Below, piece after piece: positions 23,195 to 33,854 of a stretch of DNA of 64,000 nt. Position 1 is the stretch's first letter; every line of letters starts with the position of its first letter. A model generated the notes under the pieces. It searched no databases. It was not told the DNA's origin and saw only the letters and a list, made by a program, of their open reading frames with translations. The translations under genes were made by a program, and so were the position numbers. The stretch is from Diphasiastrum complanatum (Eukaryota > Streptophyta > Lycopodiopsida > Lycopodiales > Lycopodiaceae): contig CM055102.1 of NCBI GenBank assembly GCA_029204225.1, positions 18,121,813 to 18,185,812 on the forward strand, read 5' to 3'.

Positions 23195-24308
23195 CTAATC
23201 TGCTTTCGATATTTTTTCCAATAAAAGTTGCAATTTAAAATCATGCAACAATTTTTTTCTTTCGTATAGATCCGATAGCTCATAGTTTTCATGCTTACTA
23301 AGATCAACGTAAGCAGCGCATACTGCAAAATGAGATGATCTGAGCATGGAATTCACTGGTCCATATCCTAAAATTTTAACCCCAATAGTTTTCTTTACAA
23401 AAATTATTTTATGCACCATATTAAAATTATGTCCTCCAAGAAAATGAGAGAGTGCCTTGTTTGCCATAATCATAGTTTCACCATGTTGATGAAACTTTGA
23501 ATGGGCAACACTTATCTCATTATTCTTGAAGGGCTTTAGATAGTGCCCGAGTGCATGATCTCTTGAAAATTCTCCCGCAGAAGATCTTTGCCCTCCTCGA
23601 CGAATTGCGAAATCATCAAGAAAAATTGTTTCCTGAAATGATAAAAAACAAAGTAAGTTCCAGTATATAATCTGACATAAAAAATCTACTAGTACTTAAT
23701 AAGAGACAAAAACTTATGCGTTCGACTTTGTCTTCTCTGATTACTGTCTCACCATCAATATAATGTCCACCTTTCGATGTCAATATTGTTGGTGAATAGA
23801 TAGTTGGCTGTGGAAATCCAAGTTGACTTTGGATTCTAAGAAACTCCTCCTCAGAATGCAGATCATCTTCTTTGTTGCGCATTTCCTCCACAGCCATTTT
23901 CAAGCAATCTTTCCCTAAACAAAATTTATCATTATGTACATCGTCAACACCAGGGAGAAGATCATCAGCATCAAAATCAATAATATCCGAAAATTCATCA
24001 AGCTCTTTGCTCAAAATGCAAAGAGTCTCAACTTCAGTGAAGTCAAAGAAATCCAATATATCCGATATTGTCAAAAAGGAATTATTATCTATATTATAAG
24101 TAGGAAAAGTGATCAAACATTTATCAGAAGGAGAAAGGGCGGTGGGTGTTCTAGGGCCTATAAAGGTAGACCTATTTTGAACAGGATCAAAATCAGAACA
24201 ATCATCTAAATTAACACTCGTATCAATAAAAAAGGTTTCTATATCTACAATCTTTGACTTTAGACTATGAAAAAATACACTGGGTCGAGTTAGGTGGGAA
24301 AATTTCAA
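23195..24308 (-). CDS. convergent partner of the transposase-like gene, copy 1
   Basis: Unknown family. At least two exons. The 3' exon (23632-23195, 145 codons, open) follows a TTTCAG acceptor and reads ETIFLDDFAIRRGGQ, SAGEFSRDHALGHYLKPF, KNNEIS, LSHFLGGHNF, KIIFVKKTIGVKILGYG, SDLYERKKLLHD. The 5' exon (24308 to about 23727) is acidic (FDADDLLPGVDDVH, EEEFLRIQSQLGFPQP) and ends GGHYIDGETVIREDK. The donor is probably AAA|GTCGAA, which keeps phase. The homologue at 45197 shares HYLK-F-NNEI, LGGH, KIIFVK and ILGY. No catalytic motif, no Kelch repeat, no zinc finger. The upstream start is uncertain. The fixed tail-to-tail position suggests it serves the transposase. Confidence 0.55.
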
Positions 24309-24660
24309 CTCGCCTCAACCCGTGACCAAGGGTCGAAAAATTTTGAGCCGACCTGAAAATCTCGACCTGACCTGACCAAGGGTAAAAAAATTTTGAACCG
24401 ACCCGACCCGATCAAGGGTTGGATTTTTTTACCATTGGGTCGAAAAATTTCCACCCAAAATCAGAATTTTTCGATATGGGATCGACTCAAAAAATACGTG
24501 ATTTTTTTATATCCAAATTCAAAAACATTTCGATACCCAAGATCAGACGTCCACCCGCCGTACTTTAGCCGTGTACATACACACACATACATCGACAACC
24601 CACCATCGGCTTTCCTCCTAAACCATCACTACTCGCGAGATGTGCAAGATCGGCCATCAA
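24300..24660. repeat. short GC-skewed direct repeats
   Basis: Phrases CGACC...CAAGGGT(C)GAAAAATTTTGA and ACCCGACCCGA repeat three times in 24310-24450. No coding. Confidence 0.45.
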
Positions 24661-24675
24661 TCAAATCATCAACCG

Positions 24676-24725
24676 CCACCTAGATCGGCCTCCATTGCCC
24701 ATCAACGACGTTGACAGACACTCTT

Positions 24726-24789
<64 letters not shown>

Positions 24790-24905
24790 AGTAAAGAGTG
24801 CCCATCGTTGATGGGGACAATCGACAACTGACGATCTAGTGGGTATGCCCGTCATTGACGGGTGGCGGACGGGGTGACGGGCGGCCGACGATCTAGGTGA
24901 CAAGA
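24676..24905. repeat. foldback structure with a (GT)n centre
   Basis: Nested inverted repeats: CACTCTTTACTAGT (24719-24732) pairs perfectly with 24787-24800 around a 54-bp GT run; CCCATCAACGACG (24698-24710) pairs 12 of 13 with 24803-24815; CCACCTAGATCGGCC near 24676 pairs imperfectly with 24883-24900. This could be a small foldback transposon expanded by the microsatellite. Confidence 0.7.
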
Positions 24906-24915
24906 TCTGTTTGTC

Positions 24916-24990
24916 ACCATTTGAGGGCACTACATCCATTTGAGAGCACTTGTGGCCATTTGAGGGCACTGCATCCATTTGAGGGCAATT
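24916..24990 (+). repeat. four-copy 19-20 bp tandem repeat
   Basis: CCATTTGAGGGCACT-type unit four times, with related words continuing to about 25110. Frames over it are artefacts. Confidence 0.75.
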
Positions 24991-26021
24991 GGACACAAAG
25001 ACCGCAAACAGACCACAAAGGGAAAAGTTGCGATCCGTTTGCGGCCCTTTGAGGGCATTTGGACCACAATGGATCACAAAGGGAGCAGTTTTGGTCTGTT
25101 TGTGGCCATTTCCATGGACTGCAAAGGCCACTTGCGGCATGTTCATATGCTAATAAAGTGTACACTATCTGAACATCAAATGTTCCTACGTCACACCTGG
25201 CTAATTAATGGGTACACTAATAGATGTGTGTGTGTATGCATGCACGTGTGTATATGCATAATTACAGCATAAAAAACAAAATATGTAGATGAATTGAATT
25301 TCACCAATAACGTAGTGACAAATTCATATTATAAATTTCTAAAACATGGACAACAAATCAATTGATATATCACATAACAAAACCTGCGAATACACCAAGT
25401 CCTCTAGCATTTTCTCCAAGTTATTAAGTCTGACGGAATTGACGTCCCTATAAGCACAACTCACATTACTAATCAACAACTCTACACCTAGAAATAATCA
25501 TTTTTTAGGGGAAAAAAATGTCCACTCTTTTGTTGGAGGTATACAAAATCTGTCCATGGCCCCGTAATCAGCCACACAACATTGGAAATGTACTCCTCGT
25601 GGCTGAAACAAAACATCTCCATCAAGCTCGCACAAATATTTTGTGATTTACCACAATATGCACCATCTGCGACAACATAAACAATGTAAGCCAAACTATT
25701 ATTCTCAACATACTAAATCATAACAACAACATTAAACAATGTTAATAATGCTTCAAATATAACCAAAACATTAAACTTCACCACGTTTATGTTCAAACAC
25801 CTTGTCATCTATGTTCACCACTTTAGCTCCCATCAAAGTTCTATAACACTTCTAAATACACAATATTTGGTGTAAACCTCGCCATTCCTTCCTCATCCAT
25901 AAATTGACCGTCAATATCTCTAATCAGCTTTCCACTTGTTGTACTTCGCACTCTAGATAGGGTAACTTATGATCTATGACCTGATTAGCTATTCTACTAT
26001 TGGACATTGCCGCATTTGTGT
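24991..26021. other. no gene recognised
   Basis: A+T-rich, no supported coding sequence. A short TG/CA-rich stretch lies near 25225-25260. Confidence 0.4.
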
Positions 26022-27120
26022 CGTGATATATCAACATAGTATTGCTAGATTTGTGTAGTATTTATGTCGTTTCCCAAGGAGATAGCACTTAAAAGATGTT
26101 TAATTGGTACAGTCCTGACTTATTTTGAATGGATTGGAGTCATGGGTTAATCTGGTTGTCAACAGACATTTAATAAGTAACTAGTATTACTTTTGTTGTG
26201 AGTGTGTGATGATGACAAATTCATAGCAACAATCTTCCTCTATCGAATCGAATGGAAAGCGTTCTACAAGTGAAATATTATCAAAGAAGCACGAATGAAC
26301 TACACTCTAGCTGATTAAGTTGTCAACAAGGATTTGTGTTATGTTCGATGCAGACATGTACAAACAGACAAATAATTGATCTTGTTCTTGAACTAATGTG
26401 TTCTAGACAGAAGTTTTCAACAACTAAAATCCAATCATGGTTAAAGAACTCAAATGGTTCGCGAATATGTTAAAAACATTTATCTTCATTACAAACATGA
26501 ATACAGATTAATAACTCAATTCCTCAAGCAAGGACTAGCATTTCACATGCACACATACTTCTCTATTAGTGACTGTGGAAAACTGTACCAAAGTGATACG
26601 TTACTCGGATGTCAAATACAAAGTATTCGTGCAGACAAGTAAGCTAGTTTAGAGATAGTTCTTTAGATCAACTTTACGAAAACACAACAAACGACTATAA
26701 TGAACTATTGTAACTGTCTGACCAGAGGTTGATTTAAGCAATGTAAAAGAGATCGCTAGTAGACCCGAAGTCACTCACACTCAACAGTGCAGAAAATAGA
26801 AATCAGAGGAAATAACCTTGGATGCTCTATTCACTGCTTCAATCTCACATATACAGAAACTCTCTCTCCCTCTCGGTGGTGTGAGAGTGAAGCGTATCTT
26901 CATTTATATTACCTAAGTTAAATGTGGCAATATGAATCTAGTCGGTTCATATCCTTGGTCATTTCTCCTTTAGTGTAAGACAAGTCTTTAGCATTTATAT
27001 CCCAAAAAGTGATATGGGCCTCTTCATAATATACCGTTATCCAGCACATAACTTCATCTTTGAGTATAAGTCGTCATATTTGAGTAGATATCCACTATTT
27101 AGTAAATATGTGGCATCACA
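26022..27120 (-). repeat. Gypsy 3' LTR
   Basis: 1099 bp, plus-strand ends TGTCGTGATATATC and GTGGCATCACA. Adjacent sequence ATCCCCCTCCTC is the complement of a polypurine tract. The start matches the truncated 5' LTR at 31980. Confidence 0.72.
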
Positions 27121-29905
27121 TATCCCCCTCCTCAAATGTGAAACGTCCTCGTGAATAGATAATCTTCGTTTCGAGAATTACTTATTTTTTAGAAAAAAAT
27201 ATTTTCATGTCGTGGATCTTCGTTAGGACAAATGTAAAGATATCTCTTCACTCGTTGAATATATGACCTTTACTTAGTATTTTTGAATCAAATGTGGATT
27301 CGAAATATATCTCAGCAGACATCAAATAAACATCATCACATATGAAAGCTCAGCATCACACAATCAGTAATGCCATATACAAGAAAAATCTGCAAAAGAT
27401 TTCATGTATTAAGATCATCATGTAATCACTGCGCCATTTTCAAATCGTTCTAATACTCAAAAAATAAGATGTCTTTCTTTGCTCTGGTGTATCTCCCGAT
27501 AGGTAAGTTGTCATATGGTGACAATCTTACAAGGAGAAAAGTCCCGTCATATAGTTCATGTACTAATTGATAGTCTTCTTTAGAATTTTTTCTAAGTGTA
27601 ATATGTTCGAACAAGGTAGATGAAAATTGAAGAAACGTACACTTTACAAATAAATTTTGAACAAAAAATAATATTTTGGCTGCAAAAGTGCCAAACTGCC
27701 AGTAAGTATATGTACAAAAAGCTTTGTGTTTGCGGAATTTACCTCTGTCCTACAGATTGTGCTTGATTTCTACAAAATAACTTGAAAAATTTTGCTCCCA
27801 GTTGGTGTATATACTATAGAGCTCTGGGTACGCCATATTAGTATTTAACAGTAGGCCTGTGTCGTCAAATTCTGTTGACAAATCCCCTGCTCCAGGTGTT
27901 TGTGCTCTACTTGTCAACAGAAACTGTGGGCACTTGTTTTAAGATTGTTTTTCTTGTTTCAGAGCCCAAGCTCAGGCAGAGGAGACTTGTTATCATTGTA
28001 GTTTATGCCAGGGCTTGTCAGAGGACACCAAGGAAGGTGACTCTTGCACTAGAATCACATGCATTTACAACCAAAACATGCAGATCAAGCATTCAACCAA
28101 GAAATTAGCATAAAGAATGGTTGCAATGCCATGAAATCCTACTCTGTTGCTACAAAAACGAGATACAATTAGATCTTTAACATTTAAACTAAGCTACATC
28201 TGTATTCCACAAAACAAGAGCAAGAAATGAACTAAAGTAGACAACATTTTAGTAGTCCAATGATCAAGAAACACTCATTTCTAGATTTTTGGACAGCCCA
28301 AGAACATCAAGAACAGGGTTGTAAGGGGATATGCAAGAATTACATCACAAACCCAGCCTATTTAGTTTACCTGAATGCTGATTCCTACATTGATCCACAA
28401 ACAAGAAATGAAATCTAATCCACTCTAGGAAAGTCGGAAAACTAATTCACTCTACTATCCACAACCACACACAAAGGAGGGAAGGGCAAGATCATGAATG
28501 CATCACTCAAGAAACAAGCATGATCAAGGAGCTCAATGGATGCACCAAACTCGTGGAGGCTCTTCTCATTTCAGCATAAAGTAGGTACAATACACAAAAA
28601 GCTCCTCTTCTCAAAGAGGGAGTCTCTTAAATAAGCAAGAGAGCTCCTTGGTGGCATCCTAGTGGCATTTCCACATTACACAAATTAATACAAGTGGAAT
28701 AATGTTCTCCACTAGGGGTCACCATCAAAAGTTCACTTGCATAAAACCAAGTGCTTATTGTTGCCAGTCTTTATAAAAAATTGCATTTCGCAATTTGTCG
28801 CTATTTAACCAGAATGTCTTATTGCTGCAAGTGGTTGACATTCGCAAAATTGGAGAGCTCCCAACAGCTACACAATCTTGCCTGCCTGAGTGCTTTCCTC
28901 ATGTTTTTGTTTTATCACTGGTATATGCCATTGATGATTTCATCTTTGGTTTCTTGGCAGGTACTAACTTTCGGGAGGTTGTATCCTCCATTTTGCTTCT
29001 AGGCATTTCTGCAGTTCTTTGCTCAGTCGAAGTTCCAGTGTCAAGGAAAACCTTCGATCTGCAGGTTGCACAAACTTTGATTCTCAGTCTCAAGGGAATG
29101 GACTCATCATCAAAAAATTGGTGGTAGGAACAGATTTGAATGGACGATTTGATAACGGTAAGGAAACATGATGAAGGCTTGGTGGAAGGATGAAGGAACT
29201 GATAGTTCTTCACTTTTAGCCTTGGACTCTTGCAATGCCGAGCTTCGACCACCACTCGCTGGGTGAGGAGCTCGTTTTATTTTGCAGGGTCACGGTTGTC
29301 TTCATCTTTCTTTTTCTGCAGCTCTTTCTTTTGATCCATTACTTTCGGATCTCTTTGGGCTTCATAGGAGGTGATTCAACTATCATTGCTCCAGAGAGTT
29401 TCTTTTGATCAAGATCGATCTGACTCATTTGTTGCTTAAGTTTCATCCTTTCCTCCTCAGCTTCTTTGCTTTATCACTTTTTTTCATCTAACTGCTTCAC
29501 CTATTTCTTAGATTTTCTTTTTTTGGTTGACCAACTACTGTAGGTGGTAGTTGGTCTCCGCAACACATTTGCAATGATCTTTTGGCCGATTCGTTAAGAC
29601 TATCAGGATTTGAAAAACTTGGGAATTTCTCATATGAACATGGGAATGATGACTAACAGATAGATGAAAGAAAGGGTCGTGTTGGTGACATCGGTAGATG
29701 GTGTGGACGATAGGCATGAGAATGGATGCAGATGTATGGCAAGAGGCTGGCCGAATAAGGAGCGAGATTTGGATAGTTCTTCAATAGTTAGCAACCATTC
29801 TTTAATACATTCTGCTTCCGTTTGTTGTGCTTGTATATGAAGAGTTGGCACCTCGAATTCAATCGACAAAATTAGATGCATACCATATGTAAGAAAATTA
29901 GGAGT
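27121..29905 (-). other. Gypsy 3' internal region, no intact gene
   Basis: Between integrase scrap and LTR. Open frames at 28795-29127 (+) and 28899-29255 (-) overlap on opposite strands and match nothing I know. 29280-29520 is Lys/Glu-codon rich on the minus strand. I assign no function. Confidence 0.4.
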
Positions 29906-30885
29906 CTATTTTGTTGTAATTTTCTCCGTGTTTCTATATGCCCAGAGTACTGAGGATAGCTTTTGCTCCCAATCTGTACCATGTGCAACAATGATCTTAT
30001 TCAGGATTTTGCATAGTATTCTGTTAGCTCTCTCAGTCAATCCATTTGCTTTTGGATTGTAAGGGGTTTTCTTTTTGTGTTTGATCAAAAAATATGTTAT
30101 CAGTAGTCAGATCGTATCTCGACACCTCTGCAATGTAGTTTCAATTTCTGTATATGAGACTTGATATTACTATGAACACAGAAATCGTCAATGAAAATTT
30201 CGAAAAACGTTCTTAGGAAAGTAGCAAAAATTAGCATCATAATTTTTTGAAAAGTAGCTGGTGCATTGCAAAGACCAAAGGGCATTTTATTGTAGAGATA
30301 AGTGCCCCAATAAGTAGTAAATGTGGTCTTTGGTCAATCCTCCTTCCTTACTCCAACTTGATTGTAGCCAGAGAAGCCATAACAGAAACTATAACGTTCT
30401 TGTCCAGCAACATGGTCTAGAATGGAATCCTTGAAGGGTAACGAGTGGTGATCTTTCTTAGTAACAGCATTCAGCTTCCTAAAATCCTGGCAAATTCGAA
30501 TCTTGCCAGTTTTCTTCTTTGGGACTACAACAATGGGAGATACCCACTCACTACTTAAGACAGGATAGATAATACCTGCCTTAAGGTGCTTGTTGAGTTC
30601 ATCTTTTATCATAAGAGAGTACTTTGGATTGAGACAATATTGCCTCTATCAGACAGGAACATTATCTTCTTTAAGATTAATGCGGTGCTTACCAAATTCA
30701 GCGGGAATTCTATTCAAGTCTTCGAGCGACCATGCAAATACATCTTGGTACTCTTTCAATAGCTCAGTAAATTCTGTTAATTTTGTCTCTCCAAGAGAAT
30801 TGAAAAAGAGGCCTTTGGTCTCTTGTCTGCAACTTCTGAGATCAGCCATATTACTTTTCCAAAGCTTTTCAACTTTAATGGTCAT
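29906..30885 (-). pseudogene. Gypsy RT and integrase fragments
   Basis: RT pieces in order: EYQDVFAWSLEDLNRIP (30649-30885), SSEWVSPIVVVPKKKTGKIR and LPFKDSILDHVAGQERYSF (30334-30612), then MPFGLCNAPATFQKIM and FIDDFCVHS (30100-30285, active site F-I-D-D). RNase H and most of the integrase are deleted; KKKTPYNPKANGLTERANRI with WAYR (29906-30088) is the end of the integrase core. A deletion of well over 1 kb must join 30100 to 30088. Confidence 0.85.
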
Positions 30886-31304
30886 AGACTTGTCCTCATT
30901 AGTTTTGCTATCTTCTTTTCGTTTGGACTTTTGTTTCTTCCTTCGATTTGTATCATCAGATTCTGTGTCTGGTGAATCACTAGAATCAAACTCAAAACTG
31001 AAAGAACTTGAACTGGATTTAAATTTAGATTCGTCTTCACTACCACTGGAGTCATGCTTAGACTTTTGAGTTCATCTGGTAGAACGTCTTTTGCGTGCTA
31101 ACGAGGAAGTCTCATAGTTCTCAGCACTTGATATGATTGCTAATAAAGAAGTCATATCTCCTTGTCTATAGTATTGATCAACTTTCGGTGGTAAACCTGT
31201 CAAAAACCACTCGACCTGCATCGCAACAAGGTACACACCAGTTAATTTTCTAGTTAGATTCTTTACTTTTCGTGTGTACCTTCGCAGAGATTTTTACTGT
31301 TCTT

Positions 31305-31978
31305 CTACACATTGTTAAGACATCCAAGAACTTTGGATGAATAACCAATTTCTCTGAACTGGTTCAAAAATGCATTTTTCAGCAGTAACCAGGTAGCTAC
31401 ACATCCTGGTTTAACTTGGCTATACCATATGCACACTTGCTTTCTCAAAAGACTAGGAAAGATCCACAGCTTGTCAGCATCAATACCTTTGTTGTTCGAG
31501 TTAGCAATTGATTCAAACTGTGAAACATAACTGTTAGCATCATTTGAAGATGTTCCTTTAAAATAATCATATTTGATCTTTGAGATTGAAGTGAAACGAG
31601 GACCAGGGCCTTCTATAATCGGTTTAGGTTCAGGTTCAAGCTCCGGCTCTGGATTAGGCTCTAGTTCAGGATCAGGATCTAGAATTGGATTTACAACTTC
31701 AAAACCTAGTTTAGCTACAACAGAAGCTTCAGGACAATGGTTTTTGGGTAAATTTTTAGGATTAAGAAAATTATCAAAGAAAGTTTCGTTCAAATTTTGG
31801 AAGAGTGAATCTCCTCTTTGCAAAGATTCCTGAAGTCTTTTGAAAAATTCGTCTCAAAGTTTTCGATATCTTTCAAGTCGAGCAGCTCTATCTGACATAC
31901 ACTAGAGATGGAAATCGAGTTGTTAGTTTGTATCAACTTTGTTAGGCTATCCATGGCAACGGTGCCAAAAATTGGCAA
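31305..31978 (-). pseudogene. Gypsy gag
   Basis: Begins at MPIFGTVAMDSLTKL beside the primer site. It contains an acidic Pro/Glu run (about 31610-31690) and the gag core FKGTSSNDANSYVSQFES, DKLWIFPSLLRKQVCIWY, ATWLLLKNAFLNQFRE. A frame change near 31800 and a stop near 31305 break it. The region to 31070 continues with basic residues but no clear zinc knuckle. Confidence 0.72.
31955..31967 (-). promoter_or_regulatory. Gypsy primer-binding site
   Basis: Minus strand TGGCACCGTTGCC, one base different from the site at 7428-7444. It lies 12 bp from the LTR edge, farther than usual, so the exact edge may be off. Confidence 0.55.
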
Positions 31979-32045
31979 ATGTCATGATATACCAATATAG
32001 TATTGCTAGATTTGTGAGTATTTATGTCGTTCCCCAAGGAGATTG

Positions 32046-32651
32046 TTAGCTGATGCCATGCCTAGAGGTATTGATACAGAACCTCTCTACTCAAAAGGGC
32101 TTCTAGTAGAGATGAAGTTGAGAGCCGAGTCTGAGAGCACAAGAATCATTAGTGTTAGGCTAAAAATGTGTATTTTGTGAGCCCCATGGTAGTTCCCAAA
32201 AGATGGAGAACCATGTGGGAGATAGTAACTTAGACTCTCTCAACTTATGTTATGATTTCTAATAAAGAGGCCTCCTATTATCAAGTAAGAGGTGTATCTC
32301 AAATCTTTATATATTGGGGTTCACTCAATTGTAAGAGCTGGCTCGTGGGTATACATAGAGGCCTCCTTCAAAAGTTTCCAAGCACTAGATATTGTATTGA
32401 AAGGTTGTTGGATTGTTAACTGAAGATCTTCCTATTCGCATTTCCATCTATGCTCCATTTTCATGCATTAAGTTTGAGTACTGATGTATGAATGTGTTTT
32501 GTTGTTGATTCTCCCCCTTTAAAATTTGGATTTGTCATTAAGATCAGGTAGATGTGCAGGGCCTTGTGGTAGATCAATACCATTCTGATCTAATGTTGCT
32601 TTGTGCTTGGCTCCTTGAGGAGTTCTTGTTACAATTGTTGAGTGATAATTG
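32046..32651. other. no gene recognised
   Basis: Sequence that interrupts the Gypsy 5' LTR. No coding motif. It may belong to the outer part of an unrecognised element. Confidence 0.35.
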
Positions 32652-32909
32652 TGTTAGAAATCAATGATAAACTTCATTGTTACACTTCTTAGGTACTGTT
32701 TACGATGTACTCTATTACTAGCTGTAACTAGCCATTGGCTAGTCTAGTAGTCTACTCCTAGGTCTCTCTCTCTATTAGGGTTCAAGGTTTATATGTACAT
32801 TTTACATTTAGTATGCTAGTGTGATAGATTGATAGTGCGTGTTCTTCTTCCGGCTTCTTTGGTGATTGCTTATGGTGAATGCTTTATGTTGCATATCTGA
32901 TTCTTGACA
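32652..32909 (+). repeat. probable 5' LTR of the Copia at 33 kb
   Basis: The end is set by the primer site TGGTATCAAAGC at 32910. The start is taken as TGTTAGAAATC at 32652, giving 258 bp. No second LTR remains to confirm it. Confidence 0.45.
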
Positions 32910-32921
32910 TGGTATCAAAGC
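32910..32921 (+). promoter_or_regulatory. Copia primer-binding site
   Basis: TGGTATCAAAGC, one change (A for G) from the tRNA-iMet site. It sits about 945 bp before the gag ATG, a long leader for a Copia. Confidence 0.7.
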
Positions 32922-33095
32922 AACAATAGTTCTGCGTGTCTGATCAGTGGATACAGCTTGTCACAGGCTCCGCAACGAAGTGAGAAAGTCCTTCACGAGA
33001 GGTGAAAGCTTGGAGAGAAAAAAACAGTTGGAAAAAATCCTTCTTTGGTGTATTTTGCAGGTTTGGAGCTCAGAATCATCAGTGGGAAACAAAGA

Positions 33096-33297
33096 CACAG
33101 TCCCGGAGGCATCAGAAAGGCCAGGGCAGCATCAAACAAGCTGAAAATCTGTTGAGTGGGGAGATTTTTACAATACTTTCTAGTTGATGTGAAAAGCACA
33201 GTCCCGGAGGCATCCAAAAGGCTAGGGCAACATTAGACAGATTGAAAAACTATTGAGTGGGGGAGATTCTTACAATACTTCCTAATTGTTGTGGAAA
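33096..33297 (+). repeat. 101-bp tandem duplication in the Copia leader
   Basis: Two units starting CACAGTCCCGGAGGCATC at 33096 and 33197, about 85 percent alike, ending before GTGCTATTTGTG. Confidence 0.85.
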
Positions 33298-33550
33298 GTG
33301 CTATTTGTGTGAGAGGTTTGCCAAGAAATCTCTCATTTGTTTGCTTGGAGTACCGCAAATCACACTAGATAGTATCTAGTATTGTCATTCAGAGTTAGGA
33401 AGCTTCATACTTTTCACATTACTGATATCTGTCTATTTGAACGATCACTCGTTTCGAAATCTAAGCAAAGAGGAGGCGGCGTAGCCGTCGCACCGAAGTA
33501 GAGAATCTAGAATATTCTCTCTGAAAAGTTCTTATATTCTCTCTTTTTTT

Positions 33551-33790
33551 ACCAATATCGGATCCAAGCGCGCTAGTTGACGAGAAACCCGAGCAATCGT
33601 ACATCTGCGCTTCGGTCCGATATTGTCCGTACCGATAGCGGATCCAAGCGCAGGAGCTAAAGTGAATTTCGAGCAGTTGTACATCCGAGCTCCAGTCCGA
33701 TATTGCATGCTCCAATATCGGATCCACGCACACAAGTTAAAGAGGATCCTGAGCAGTTGTACTTCCGCGCTCCATTCCGATATCAGGTGT
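33551..33790 (+). repeat. three tandem 80-bp inverted-repeat units in the Copia leader
   Basis: Units start at 33551, 33631 and 33711, exactly 80 bp apart. Each opens with ATATCGGATCCAAGCGC (or a close variant) and closes with its near complement, for example GCGCTTCGGTCCGATATTG, around a core with GAGCAGTTGTACATC. The same inverted-repeat word occurs in the 46.8-49.8 kb units. The gag ATG follows at 33855. Confidence 0.85.
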
Positions 33791-33854
33791 ATAACCAAAA
33801 GTTTACAGTTTTGTGGGGTAATAAATTTTGTGATCCAGACTCATCTATCCAGTA

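Larger units (their letters stand above)
26022..32045 (-). mobile_element. Gypsy retrotransposon with one complete LTR
   Basis: The 3' LTR is 26022-27120 (TG...CA), with a GAGGAGGGGGATA purine tract next to it. A primer-type site lies at 31955-31967, and the first about 65 bp of the 5' LTR at 31980-32045 match 26022-26085 (TGTCRTGATATA...CAAGGAGAT). The rest of the 5' LTR is replaced by other sequence. Internal order on the minus strand is gag, RT, integrase scrap and then 2.8 kb of noncoding sequence. No intact gene. Confidence 0.75.

Noticed and set aside
24661-25165. Minus-strand frames with His-Thr repeats and repeated NGHK phrases
   Set aside because: Products of the GT run and the 20-bp tandem repeat.
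28795-29255. Overlapping frames on both strands inside the Gypsy 3' region
   Set aside because: No motif in either; coding on both strands at once is unlikely and I cannot choose one.
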